Positions 34,233 to 44,960 of a stretch of 56,660 nucleotides of DNA are shown here, piece after piece. The translations under genes were made by a program, and so were the position numbers. The DNA is from Branchiostoma floridae (taxonomy: Eukaryota > Chordata > Leptocardii > Amphioxiformes > Branchiostomatidae): positions 3,230,419-3,287,078 of the forward strand of contig NC_049988.1 in the NCBI RefSeq assembly GCF_000003815.2. Reading direction: 5' to 3'. The notes below the pieces were generated by a model. The model searched no databases. It was not told the origin of the DNA and saw nothing but the letters and a program-made list of their open reading frames with translations. Within the stretch, counting starts at the first letter, position 1, and each line of letters starts with the position of its first letter.

Positions 34233-35196
34233 TTAACCCTATTCAGACCGGGCTTTTTTGGTCATCCCTGGACGGGGGGGGGGGGGGGGGGGGGGCTTTT
34301 TAAGCCCCCCCCTTTTAAAGCCCAAAAACCTAAAAAAACGGGCCCGAGGGCCCCCAAATTTTTAGGAAAAGAAATCCAAAAAAAATCTGAAGTTTATTTG
34401 ACGTTTGACCTTACCTTAACCTAAAAAAACCTAATTAAAACCCCCCCAATTTTAATACCTTGGCCAAACCCCTAAAAAAAGGGTATTCCCAAAAAAATTC
34501 AAATTATTCTGCAAAAATTTAACAACAAGGGCCAAAAAAAAAAAAAAAAAGTTTATTACCACTTCCCTTGCCCAAAACAACATCAATGACGTCAATATGA
34601 CGTCATAAAATGACGTCATGCACATCTAAGATACGAGTTGGGCTCCGCCATATTATATCCACCACCTTGAATTTTTTAAAATACTTTTTTTGCACAAATA
34701 ATCACAAAGGGCAATGGAAATAGACTAAATTCATTCATTTAGATGGTTTTTGATGAAAAAATACCAGGTAGTTGCAAATTTTAAGGGATAATTAGCTTGT
34801 TTTTCTTGATCTGGCCATTCCGTCCGCCATCTTGGATTTTGGGCTGATGACGTCATCAAATTAGCATAATTTATGCATATATCATTATGAAAGATATGCT
34901 GAATAATATAAGATTTTATTTATGTAACAAAATCACAGTAATATAGCAAATAAATTTGAAAAATACATTGTTAGAACCAAAAATAGTGATTTTTGGCAAA
35001 ACTGCCTGTCAACAAACGGTTGCCATGGCAACAAGAAAAAATTGAAAATTTGTCAAACTTCGTAGAATTGTTGCCAACAATATTTTAGGAAAACTCACTA
35101 AATTTGGTGGCTCTAGCGTAAGCCGTTCTGGCGTTATAGGACATCGAATTTAGCGCGGGCCTCAAAAGCCCCCACCCCCGGTCTGAATAGGGTTAA
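34233..35196. mobile_element. TTAACCCTA-family element (copy 3), with a corrupted segment
   Basis: The same ends as copy 2 are present (TTAACCCTATTCAGACCGGG ... GGTCTGAATAGGGTTAA). From about 34565 onward it is nearly identical to copy 2. Between about 34300 and 34560, right after the long G-run, it differs massively, and nearly all changes create A or C runs. It sits in the intron between exons 2 and 3 of the frameshifted TLC copy. Confidence 0.85.
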
Positions 35197-35740
35197 AGCT
35201 AAGGGCACAAGTATGTGTTTTTCGTCCGCACGTTTTTGAGAGGTCACATCCGTTACGTTTTTCTAAAAAAAAACGTGGGGAAGAAATGGTAAGAGCAGAG
35301 AGGGAACGTCTCAACTCACGTAACTCGCACGGTTGCAAAAGTTATAAGTATGTGGTCTGCACGCCACGCTTGGCCGTGAGGCGGTTGCGTGGCTGCATTG
35401 TTCGTTGCGCAGATGGTGAGTTACGTGCGTACAACGTACAATCTCTGTGCGACTGCCACGTTACCGTATGCAGGCCGTACTTACACGTGCTGCGTACGTA
35501 CGGTTTCCTTACTCGCTCTACTCGCTCTACGGGGTACGCGCGTCGCCCTTACTGGCTCGAATCCGCAGCCCGAATGTAGAGAGAGTTCTGCATGCACTTA
35601 ACGTGCTACGGTGTGTCTGTGTGTTCCCAAATCCTTTGGATTCCGTACGATTTCGTACTGGGAGGCGGTACTTACCACTTTAAGGATCCCAAAAGATTGT
35701 ATGTGGGCACGTAGACTCCACGCAGTTGCACAATGGGCAT
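35197..35740. repeat. CTAAGGGCACA-family repeat (copy 1)
   Basis: The block starts AAAGCTAAGGGCACAAG directly after the previous element. The portion from about 35380 is a reverse-complement match to 53044-53360, with shared words such as GCAGGCCGTACTTACACGTG, CGTACGTACGGTTTCCTTAC and GGCGGTACTTA. It is dense in ACGT/GTAC words. The open frames in it (35286-35683) are by-products. Confidence 0.65.
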
Positions 35741-36280
35741 GAGAAGCTATACGCCGACAGGATTTTTTTTGAAAATATTTTGTGGCTTGTACCCTAAAAA
35801 TATTGTAATTTTTCCGCTTCAAAGCCGTAGGTTCCACCTTGTGGTTCTCAACTATAGAAATATCCACAGACCGAAAACTGTGTTCTGCTACCTTGTACAT
35901 CAGTCGTGGCTGTAGACACGGGTCTCTCGCTGATGGTCACGTGAACAAATCCTACCCTACGATTGGCTAATTCTATAGTTTGAACTGACAGTGATGACAT
36001 TTATAGGTATGACCTACCATAGATCTTCTGGGCTTACGAAGACGAAAAGAAACATGTACAGAGCCAGACCACCGGTGATTGCAGCATGGACCGTGGACAT
36101 GACACTGAAAGGATAAAAAATGTTTCTTCCAATAAAAACAATAGAACAGAAAATACGTTTTTTTAACCAATGACAAAGACAGCATACACATTTCTTTAGA
36201 TATAGATACCTGTTGAGTATACGCTAAACAACAATACGTGATATAAAATATATATATTATACTAGAGTTCCACGACCCCA

Positions 36281-37176
36281 TACCTTCGCCAAATGATTCT
36301 ACCCTTTACAACAGCTGTATTAATTCTGTTTGTCATTAATTATACAAATAAGGTCCTAATTTGCATGAATTATATTAGTTGATCATCTCCTTCACCAAAC
36401 AACAGGCGTACACGATCTATGTTAAGAAATAAGGCTCAATCGCATTTTCTGATAAATTATGCAAATGAGGACCTCATTTACATTTGAATTTATGTTCAAC
36501 GATGTTCACCTGTACATAACTTTCAAATGCTACAAGTATGAAGTTCCTGTCAGTTACCACAATGACATTATGGCATTTTCTCATTAATTATGCAAATTAG
36601 GTCTTTATTTTGCATAATGTATGTAATGTATAAATATCCTTTTTCTCATTGACAAATGTCACATGTTGTAATGGTCCTATAATTGAACTGAGCGTGTTAA
36701 GACGATTTTTTAAATTAATTATGCAAATTAGATTCCAATTTGCATAATTGATATGTAATTATATGAAGGTCACGTCAGCTATCTACGTACCAAAAATCAT
36801 GACAATCCGTCAATCCCTTCTTGAGTTATTCCCTTTCAAAGTCTAACACTAAACCTGTCCTGCAGTTCCAAAACAAGTCACTAGGGTGCCCAAATCTATA
36901 CCACTTACTCTCGGTCCCACGAGCTATCCAGCACCCAAAAATCATGACCACAACATGTCCAGAACTTGAGATATCAAACCCGGAAGTTCCGCTGCAGTAC
37001 CGTAACAAGCCCCTAGGGGGCCCAAAATCTAATCGTTTTCAGGTGTTATCAAGATCTACCCACATACCAAATATCAATACAATCCATCCAGGCGTTCTCC
37101 AGTTATGCCGGTGTTCTACACACATACATACATACATAAACACGCTACCCAAAATATAACCTTCTTGGCGAAGGTA
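36281..37176. mobile_element. Inverted-repeat element with TACCTTCGCCAA ends
   Basis: TACCTTCGCCAA at 36281 is matched by TTGGCGAAGGTA ending at 37176. The interior has several imperfect palindromes around ATTAATTATGCAAATTAGG (about 36340-36760). It also has about 100-bp repeats containing CCAAAAATCATGAC (about 36790-37090). No transposase is visible. A truncated end of the same family lies next to 28470 (TTTGGCGAAGGT). It is within the intron between exons 1 and 2 of the frameshifted TLC copy. Confidence 0.65.
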
Positions 37177-37309
37177 ACAAGAAGCGAGATATACAAGAAG
37201 CTAGACCTGTTCATACTACTATTAATAGTATTTTTCACGTACTTAAGGAAACACAGATTTTCTATTTAGTAGTTTCACGTTGATACAGGCTTTTATATTG
37301 TATCTAGGA

Positions 37310-37395
37310 GAAAGATCTGTTGTCACGACAATCTTATCTGTAGCCTTATCACCCTGGCCACTGAAATCTGGGGCGTATTTACTGATTACGAAGAA
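37310..37395 (-). other. Block conserved in intron 1 of three TLC copies
   Basis: The text around AGATCTGTTGxCACGACAA ... ATCTGGGGCGTATTTACT recurs at 43803-43880 and 53662-53740, always 250-430 bp downstream of exon 1. In this copy and the 53.7-kb copy the minus strand is open (ISKYAPDF...). In the 43.8-kb copy that frame has TAG, so it is unlikely to be coding. Confidence 0.5.
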
Positions 37396-37799
37396 CAATG
37401 GCCAACGTAGGGCGATGTCCGTATGAGGGGTGTTCAAATTTTCCACGTGTCACAATCTTTTATAATAGGGAAGATATCAAATATCTAGATAGGATGGCAA
37501 CAGTGGACATGATAAAATTATGATTCTGTGGCCACGACAGCCTTCTAATGGTTTTATCACCTTTCCGACCAAACATCTTCGTTTACAAACAATACTTCGA
37601 TCATTCAGAAGATGTTGGTGTCCTTAAAAGCAAACATGCCTCACCTGTTTCTCAGTACCACCTGTTTGTTGGACGGCAAAGTCCCGAAGGCAGGCACCAG
37701 TTTCCGCAGCAATGGAGAGGACAGCCATTCGGAGATGGCCAGATGGAAGATGACACTACCAGCTTTCGTTGAGATGGTCTGGAAGTCGTAACCCGGCAT

Positions 37800-38262
37800 C
37801 TTGTCCAGTGATGTGCTGTTGTCCTGTTTCTACAAAGAATCTGACAACGCTTCAAAGTCCAGTTTACTGACCTACTTAGGTCCAACACGACGGATCAGTC
37901 CACTGCAGCACACCCTTAGGGAGAAAATTTTGCTACCTTTTATTTTTTGTTTAGTTTTGTGGATCATGAAAACATCTTGATTTTTCTATAACCTCTTGGT
38001 TTATCTTGTTGCCGGGATTTATCATACTATCCGCTACTTTTCACATCGAAACACTCTTGTATAATGGCACGGCGTTACGCCAATACCCCTAGAAAGGAAC
38101 TGACCATTATTGTCATCATCATCATCATCATCTGAATCAGCATTACCCACCACCACCGCTAGTACCAATGATCCATCTAGGTTTTACCCATTTAGGCTTA
38201 GGTCCCAATTACACCGGTGCCGGTCAGGGATGTAGCCCCGGCAGGGCTCCGAAGCCACAGAA
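37800..38262. repeat. 5' flank shared with the 44250-44726 region
   Basis: Sequence upstream of exon 1 of the frameshifted copy matches sequence upstream of exon 1 of the 249-aa copy. Landmarks include GACGGATCAGTCCACTGCAG, ATCATCATCATCAT and CCATTTAGGCTTAGGTC. This shows that the duplicated unit included the probable promoter region. Likeness ends near 38262/44726. Confidence 0.75.
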
Positions 38263-38264
38263 TT

Positions 38265-38440
38265 GTAGAGTCCAAGACATGGTTTTGGTGGGTAAATATG
38301 GCAGGGCACAGAGAGGTCTCATTTCTAGTAATGAGGATATGGCCTTATATACCAGTCCCTCTAGTCACCTAGAACAGTCCAACGTTATTCTAGAGAGTAC
38401 ATCAAAACATGGATCAAGAAAGCAACCAAACAAAAGCAAA
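38265..38440 (+). pseudogene. Duplicated fragment of the LRR receptor's cytoplasmic tail
   Basis: About 175 bp match 26096-26270. The translation reads RVQDMVLVGKYGRAQRGLIS here against RVRDMVLVGKYGRIHRSLNS in the receptor. It then goes through YTSPSSHLEQSNVI, ending where the receptor has KKATK. The reading frame is kept throughout the match. No LRR or membrane segment is nearby. The left breakpoint lies exactly where homology to the block upstream of the next TLC gene (44726) stops. It is a stray exon piece, although a small live exon cannot be excluded. Confidence 0.7.
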
Positions 38441-38881
38441 AGTTGGCACTTGCAACTTAAAATACAGTCTTTTTAATTAGCCTCTAGCCCTTCATGCAGT
38501 TGTGGATGCCCCTGTGAATCTATACTACACTTTATTTTACATTGTCCTTATTATTCTGACCAATGGTCCAACCTCTTAACATGTTTCACGCGAGAAATAG
38601 GCCATCTTATCAATTGACTCAAACTTTCTGACACTTCAAAAGTTACACGTTCTATAAGGTTCAACTTCACTACAATGTACATTTCCATGTACAATTCTAA
38701 AATCATGTTTTTGACACAAATGTCATCATCGATTCTCAACGTTTTGCAGAGGATAATCAACTGATATGACTCATGCATATAGGACCTCAGTGAAAAAAAA
38801 TCATAATGTATCACTCGAAAAAGGTATGAGGCGAAGGTATGAGGTCGTGGAACTCTTAGTTCTTGATCGATCAGACGAAAA

Positions 38882-41800
38882 TCATTCAGTACCAATTTTT
38901 GGGGAACAGAAGACTTGGTATGCCCCTTTACATATCTTGGTGAACCAAAATACGTTCAACATGCAAACTAAGGGGCTCAGAAATAATAAACTGATGAGAG
39001 CGCCGTATTCCATTTTGAACATTTCCCCTGTCCTCATGTGCGGAACTAGTCCAAAATAGATGGGGATGGTGGCGATACGGAAAACGAAGAACGCCACCAG
39101 CATGGCCACGCCGTTTACTTTGTAGAGCAGGGAACGTTTGTGGCCCAGAGTGTGTAGGATCAACCTGGATTGGAAACAAAACAAATTCTATATAGGGCAC
39201 ACGTCACAACTGAATTGCGCAGAAGAAGTCACAAAATGGGAATAAAAAACGATTATAGTACCACCTAAAATCCTTGAAAGGCCTCTTTATCCTTGAAAAT
39301 TCTCGAGACTTTTGGAGTAAGAACGAAGAGTTAAAATCTAATAGAGCCTTCACACTGAAACTGAATTAGCAGGAATCAAGCAAAACCAGCCGGAATGAAG
39401 TATTTGCAAAATTCGTGCCACATTCGGGGCCATTCCGAGTGGGAATTTCAAATGGACCTTATATCCCCTTCACACGAGAAGGAATGAGCCAAAATGCCGT
39501 CAGAATGAAAAGTCTTTTCTGTTCCTGGGAATTCGCAGTGTATTCTAGAAATTCTCACTGCATTCCAGATATTCCTTTGGCCACATTCGGACAGGCTTCG
39601 AAGTGGCTTGCCGTTTCGGTTCTCCATGAATGAGATAAGAATGTTTTGAATAATATTGGAATGCCGTAGAATGCGGTCAGACTGCAGTTAGAATAGTTAG
39701 AATCCACTTTGAATCCACTTTGAATTCCATTCAATATTTCTCCACTTCGAATGCACCTCGACAGTCAAAAACTTTCGGGCCAGCCAAAAGAACGGGCACA
39801 AATAGCTGGAATGCAGTGGGAATTTCTGGAACACACTACGAATTGCCAGGAATTGCCAGGAATAGAAAAGATTTTTTTTCATTCCGACGGCATTCCGGCT
39901 CATTCTTGCTCTCGTGTGAAGTGCTTAAGCTTTTCCATTTTGGTCAAATTTTGCTCAGTTCAGCAGTTTGGTTGGCAGCAGGTTTCAGATTTTAGTTGTT
40001 GAGCCTTACCGGTGGTATCTAGGAGATAACCGGGGTCAAAGATGAGTTTTTTTATAGAGCGAGCTTTTCTCGGAGTTTTCTCGGGCCGATTTAGTACTGC
40101 CCTGGGACAGAGAGTGCAAGGAGTGCCGGTAAAAATCAGACGGTACCCAGGCTAAATGCCAACATTACCCAAATTGCAAGAAAAAATTCTTATGGTTACT
40201 TTTAACAAGGGTAGCCCTATGGCATAAATAATGCACCATCGACGCATGCCTTGAATGGTGACCTTTCTCTTTAAAGTCCCTGGTACATAGATAAAGAATA
40301 AGCAGGAGCCACAAAGCCTATTTTTGTCTCTGGTGCTTTTATCACTTGAGCCCTTACCATTTCATTGTCTCATTGATCTGATGTTAGAATATGCCTTACC
40401 TCATATTCACGAAGGGACTGGACAGTTCCGTCAGGAACCAAGTATTGCCAAAATACAAGCCCGCACCAGCAACCTAGCAAAGGGCAAGTAACCATGGTAC
40501 GTTGAATTCATACTGCTGTTACCTACTATGAAAAAGAATAATGTGCTATTGTCCAACAAAAATTGTCAAACCAATCAGGAGAGAATATAAATTCTGGAAA
40601 TGTCATTATGGGGAAGAGGTATCTCATGTGTCTGTAATGCATTATTCATTGTTTAAAAAAGGGGTATAGGCATTATGTGCGACGGCCGTTCCCTGAAGTC
40701 GGTAGAACGCCGGCAATTGTTGTCATCAATATCTTACATAATGATATTTTCGGTAGCATGTGTGTGTGTGTGTGTGTGTGCGTGTGTGTGTGTGTGTGTA
40801 CGCGCGTGTGCAGAATGAAATTTAGCTCTTGTACATGTGACTGTATAGATATTTTGTGATGATATAGAACAGTTATGCAAATCATCTAATTTGCATAATT
40901 CTTGAAGGAAATTTATAAATTCACTGCCGTCAATGATAAATGTAATCGTTTCTTTATTTTGCCAACACCTACTAATGTACTACATAACATACATAAAAAC
41001 TTTTCCAGTCATGATGTTCACACAAACACACACACACGCACAACACTAAGAGAATACTAAGAATTATACAAAAGAAACAAAAAACTTGGCAGGTAATAAC
41101 TTACAAATAGATTATGGCCACACCAGATGGAAATAGCGTGATGTAGAACCATATTCCTGTCTCGAAGAGTTGCATACATCGCCATCAGTAGACTGTCTGC
41201 AAGTCAAGCAACAAGAATTATATGGACGAAACATGTTTGTTTATTAACCCTATCCAGACTGGGGGAGGGGGTGGGCGAAAAGTGCCTGCGCCAACTTTGA
41301 CGTCCTATAGCTCCCAAACGGCTGATGCTAGAACAACCAAACTTGGTGACTTTTCCTACAATATTGTTGGAAACAAGTTACAAAAAATAAAGTAAGTTTA
41401 TAATTTTTCGTGTTACCATGGCAACGGGTTTCCGAAAGGCAAATTTTACAAAAATCACTAATTTTGGCTTAAACAATGGAATCATAAACTCGACAAGCAT
41501 AACACTACCTGCAAATTTGGTGATCGTACAATAAGCCGTTTTGAAAATACGAATGACCCAACCCCCCCCCCCCCCCAGGCCAGGGAATGCCAAAAATGCC
41601 CATTCTCGTGAGGCTTAAAGGACATTCCTTTAGACTTGAGAAACATACATCATGAACAACAGTGGTGCAGACGCGGAGTCAAGAATGCCATCTTCGAGAA
41701 GATCTACTACTTTGAGGTGAATTGACGATCAAAAACGATTAAAAAATACTAAGGTAAACTGCCACATAAGAAACTATACTAAAGATCAAAGTATAACACA

Positions 41801-44249
41801 ATATTTAAACATCTAAGTATTCAAAACATTTGAAGATAACAAAGTTGTAAAGGGGTACCTTATGCCAAAAGGGAGACACGGTGTTATTTTACGATAAACA
41901 TTATTTCTAGAAAGAAATCAATGCATACTGTACAACAAAGTACCCATTTAGTCCATCACGCATTAAGAAGAATTCAGTATTCTACTACCAAACGAATTAT
42001 GCGAATGACGTAATGTCACGTGACCCGGGGGTGGTCGGCCGGTTTCGCATAAGGTTCGTGCAAATCGCATTAGGATCGTGTGTGTCACATAGTGAATCGT
42101 GCGAATCACATAATGTACGTAAGTCTTCGCTTAGTGATTCGTGTGATTTTCATAAGGTTCGTGCGTTTACACATAGTGATCCGTGCGTATCACATAATGT
42201 TCGTACGAATCTCACAGGGTTCGTGCAAATGCTTAGACATCCCTGTCAGTATTCATTTAAAGTGACTTACCAGCAATCACGTGCCCAACTGAAACGCATG
42301 CCGTAAAGTAAAAGATAGGTGGTTGAAACCTGTTGTATATAACAAGATAAATTTACATTTACAATAAAGAATGGAAATACAGAGTTCTTATAACACAGAA
42401 GAACAAAGTTATTTATCCAGAACTAGGATTTACATTTGTCTGTACAATCAACAACATCGAAAATTTGTAGGTATGTACCTTACCTTTAAAAACAGTCATT
42501 GGTTTAAGAAAATCTGGAGTAACGCAAGGCCATATTTCGGATTATGCACTGTTTTAGCTCAGATGACTTTAATATATGAAACACCTCTACTGTTGAGAAT
42601 ATTTAATGGTCTTTCGTGCCTGTTGACGTGGGATCTTGTCATGTGAACAATTACCACTATCTGATTGGCCAAAAATTGATTGACAGCCCGGAACGATCTA
42701 TCCTAGGGGTTGGTACCGGTACCGGTACAAAACCGTTTTTTCTTGTTGGACCGGTCCAGAAAAAACCGGACCTGAAAAAAATTAGTGGACCGAATGTTGG
42801 ACCGATTCGAAAATGATTCGATTATATCGGTAGGCATTCTTGTGTTTTGTGGCCTACCGTCCCAAGAAAATAACAATAGCGGAGAAGGGGAGAGTTGAAA
42901 GTCATTTTCTGCCAAGTTTCCACAGTCAAACCTGGTCTAAAACAGAGGCAGTTAGTGTTGTTTACATGAATATAGGATTTTAGAACGGAAATGGACGTCG
43001 GATACTCCACCAAACAGAATCCTTTGTAGCGAAACAGACCATTGTTTTGAGTATCGCCCATTCACAAGTTTTCAAAAATAATTATGTCCAGGTTCAGGTC
43101 CGTACCTGGACCTAACCTTCTAGACCTTGACCGTACCTGGACCTGAATTTTCTGTACCGGTACCCACCCCTAACCTATCCATGTAATGACATTTAGGTAT
43201 GACCTACCATAGATCTTCTGGGTTTACGAAGACGAAAAGGAACATGTACAGGGCCAGACCACCTGTGATTGCAGCATGGATGATGGACATCACACTGAAA
43301 GAATAAAGAATGTGTCTTCCAATAAAAGGCATTGAACGGGAAAAGGTTAATTTCTGATGATACTTAATCGGGTTGGACCGGGTCGGGTTGGATATCCCGA
43401 CGGCCCAGCCCTCCCCCAACCCGCGGGAGGGCTGGAACCGAGGGTGATGCGGAATACACCGTGTTGTATTTTTATTTATGTCACAACCACCTGAGAAAAC
43501 GCAAGGCAACAGATAAGATTGTCGTCGCAACAGAGAGAAAACACATGTTTCGATGCGAAATGCGCCAGAAGTTGATGAAATTCTCGTGTCCTCGAACAAA
43601 AACAGTTACAGCAGTAATTCTAACTTCCGAATCAGATGATCGAATTTTCGACCGCGCCGCACTCGGTCTGGGCAGAGTACGTTCGAAGCGTTCGATGGAA
43701 GCCTGTGTGATGCAGCTTTTTTATCGCCCGGTCCCGAACATCAGTATCGAACGTTATCGCGGCCCAGGTATGACATACATGCTTTTATATCGTATCTAGG
43801 AGAAAGATCTGTTGCCACGACAACCCTATCTGTTGCCTAATCACCCCGGCCACTGTAATCTGGGGCGTATTTACTAATTCAGTACAAACAATAGCCGAAG
43901 AAGGGCGATGTCCGAATGAGCGGTGATACTCATTTCAAATTTTCTAAGTGTCTCCATATTAAGGAAGAAAACGAATATCGAGTAACGGTATACATGATAT
44001 AAGTTTTTTTTTACCTTTCCGACCAAACATCTTTGTATACAAACAATACGTCGACGATTTGGAAGGATAAGACGTAAGAGCAAACATGCCTCACCTGTTT
44101 CTCAGTACCACCTGTTTGTTGGCCGGTAAAGTCACGAAGGCAGGCGCCAGTTTCCGCAGCAATGGAGAGGACAGCCATTCGGAGATGGTCAGATGGAAGA
44201 TGACACTACCAGCTAGCGTTGAGATGGTCTGAAAGTCGTAACCCGGCAT
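38882..44249 (-). CDS. TLCD4-like: TLC-domain membrane protein, TLCD4/TMEM56-like (249 aa, intact)
   Basis: Six exons join in frame: 44095-44249 (ATG, MPGYDFQTIS), 43208-43294, 42271-42329, 41105-41196, 40400-40473 and 38882-39164 (TGA). They total 750 bp, 249 aa plus stop. The start is fixed by TAG/TGA-type closure upstream in the sister copies and by its position. Exon 2 gives STCH-like SIIHAAITGG. Exon 4 gives SLLMAMY and LHH (His 119-120), the family's His pair. Exon 5 gives ELSSPFVNMR, the segment most like vertebrate TLCD4. Exon 6 gives KVNGVAMLVAFFVFR and MLNVFWFTKICKGAY. Several hydrophobic helices are evident. TLC proteins are multi-pass membrane proteins of lipid metabolism and membrane composition; TLCD4 itself is poorly characterised. 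Length agrees with the family (about 260 aa). Confidence 0.88.
39468..39921. mobile_element. 454-bp inverted-repeat element (CTTCACACGAG ends)
   Basis: CTTCACACGAGAAGGAATGAG at the left pairs with CTCATTCTTGCTCTCGTGTGAAG at the right. The arms extend inward for about 110 bp through GGAATTCxCAxTGTxTTCxAGAAATT-like text. It is rich in GAATGC/GCATTC words. It lies in the intron between exons 5 and 6 of the 249-aa TLC gene. Confidence 0.8.
39921..40150. repeat. Interspersed repeat shared with 21100-21640
   Basis: It shares GCTTTTCCATTTTGGTC, CAGCAGTTTGGTTG, ATAGAGCGAGCTTTTCTC and GAGTGCAAGGAGTGCC with the earlier region. No gene is recognised. Confidence 0.45.
40759..40812. repeat. (GT)n microsatellite
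   Basis: About 25 GT dinucleotides with one CG interruption, in the intron between exons 4 and 5 of the 249-aa TLC gene. Confidence 0.95.
41244..41618. mobile_element. TTAACCCTA-family element (copy 4), internally deleted
   Basis: The left end TTAACCCTATCCAGACTGGG matches copy 1. After the CACTAATTTTGGxTTAAACAATGG phrase it jumps to text found near the right end of copy 1 (TGCAAATTTGGTGATCGTAC). About 550 bp are missing. The right terminus is degenerate (CCATTCTCGTGAGGCTTAA). Confidence 0.8.
42045..42235. repeat. Short-period tandem repeat, about 22-24 bp
   Basis: Variants of TTCGTGCGAATCACATAATG recur about eight times with substitutions and indels (TTCGTGCAAATCGCATTAGG, GATTCGTGTGATTTTCATAAGG, GATCCGTGCGTATCACATAATG). 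It lies immediately beside exon 3 of the 249-aa TLC gene, ending about 35 bp before the donor. Confidence 0.75.
42704..43172. mobile_element. hAT-like non-autonomous element with 8-bp target duplication
   Basis: The ends TAGGGGTTGGTACCGGTACC and GGTACCCACCCCTA are inverted repeats. Inner repeats are built on GGACCGG/CCGGTCC and CAGGTTCAGGTCC-like words. The flanks are ATCTATCC at 42696-42703 and ACCTATCC at 43173-43180, 7 of 8 identical. The TAGGGGT termini and 8-bp duplication fit the hAT superfamily. It lies in the intron between exons 2 and 3 of the 249-aa TLC gene. Confidence 0.85.
43803..43880 (-). other. Block conserved in intron 1 of three TLC copies (second copy)
   Basis: Matches 37310-37395 closely, and its core ATCTGGGGCGTATTTACT is identical. 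A short inverted copy of the left half lies at about 43500-43532 (GGCAACAGATAAGATTGTCG), so this copy can form a large hairpin. Confidence 0.5.
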
Positions 44250-44619
44250 CTTGTCCAGCGATCGATGTGGTGTTGTCCTGTTTCTGCAAAGAATCTAACA
44301 ACGCTCGCTTCAAAGTCCAGCTTACTGACCTACCTAAGCCCAACACGACGGATCAGTCCACTGCAGCACACCCATGGGGAGAAAATTTTACTACCTTTTA
44401 TATTATTCAAATTTGTGGATCAGTAGTACATCTTGATTTTTTTATAAACTCTTGGTTTATCTTGTTGTCGGCCTTTATTATACTATCCGCTTTTTTCACA
44501 ACAAAACACGTGTAATGGCACGGTGTTACATCTGGTACCCCTAGAAAGGAACTAACCATCATCATCATCATCATCACTATCATCTGAATTAGCATAACCT
44601 ACCACAACCACTGGTACCA

Positions 44620-44960
44620 CCACCAATGATCCATCTAGTTTTTAGCCATTTAGGCTTAGGTCACAATAGCACCAGTGCCCGTCAGGGATGTAGCCCCCGT
44701 CAGGCTCCGAAGCCACAAAATCAAAATCCCGGTGGACTGTCAGACACCGCGGGGTACCCCTTGGTGCTTACAATGGGTAGATTACGGCGTTTATTTGTTA
44801 CTGGGTCCCCGGTGTATTTTAAGTCCGACTTAAATTCAACCCGGTGCCTGACCGGACTACAAAATACCTCGGGAACCGTCAGGAGTCCCAAGGGGCCATG
44901 TAGGGGGTAAGCCCGAAAGTGCTAAAAACAGCCCGTGAACCGTCCGGGAGGGATCCTTTT
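44620..44960. repeat. GC-rich repeat related to 31.4-31.9 kb
   Basis: It contains GTATTTTAAGTCCGACTTAAA and the CCGGxxxACCGGACTACAAAAT type of text, ending near GGGACCTAAGCCTAAGATGA. The start CATTTAGGCTTAGGTC is nearly the complement of the end, so this may be an inverted-repeat element of about 310 bp. Confidence 0.6.

Larger units (their letters stand above)
28500..37799 (-). pseudogene. TLCD4-like: TLC-domain (TLCD4/TMEM56-like) gene copy, probably frameshifted
   Basis: Six exons are recognisable with proper splice sites: 37645-37799 (ATG, MPGYDFQTIS), 36018-36104, 32943-32999, 29582-29673, 29194-29267 and 28500-28803 (TAA). All but exon 3 match the intact neighbours exon by exon in length and phase at the N-terminal joints. 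Exon 3 is 57 bp instead of 59, and the loss falls around its middle. In the incoming frame it gives FQTSTLL... and creates TGA across the exon 3/4 junction, ending the protein near residue 99. The second half of exon 3 in the other frame still reads like the family (YFATSNALGFLVAD). Without the shift the product would be 256 aa with a TLC fold and the LHH motif in exon 4. Either a recent pseudogene or a sequence error. Confidence 0.75.

Noticed and set aside
35286-35683. Arg/Tyr-rich open frames in the ACGT-rich repeat
   Set aside because: They lie in a transposon family with two other copies whose frames are not conserved.
37243-37446. Small exon reading ISKYAPDFSGQGDKATDKIV
   Set aside because: The homologous block in the 249-aa gene has an in-frame stop and no good splice sites bound it, so a non-coding element is favoured.
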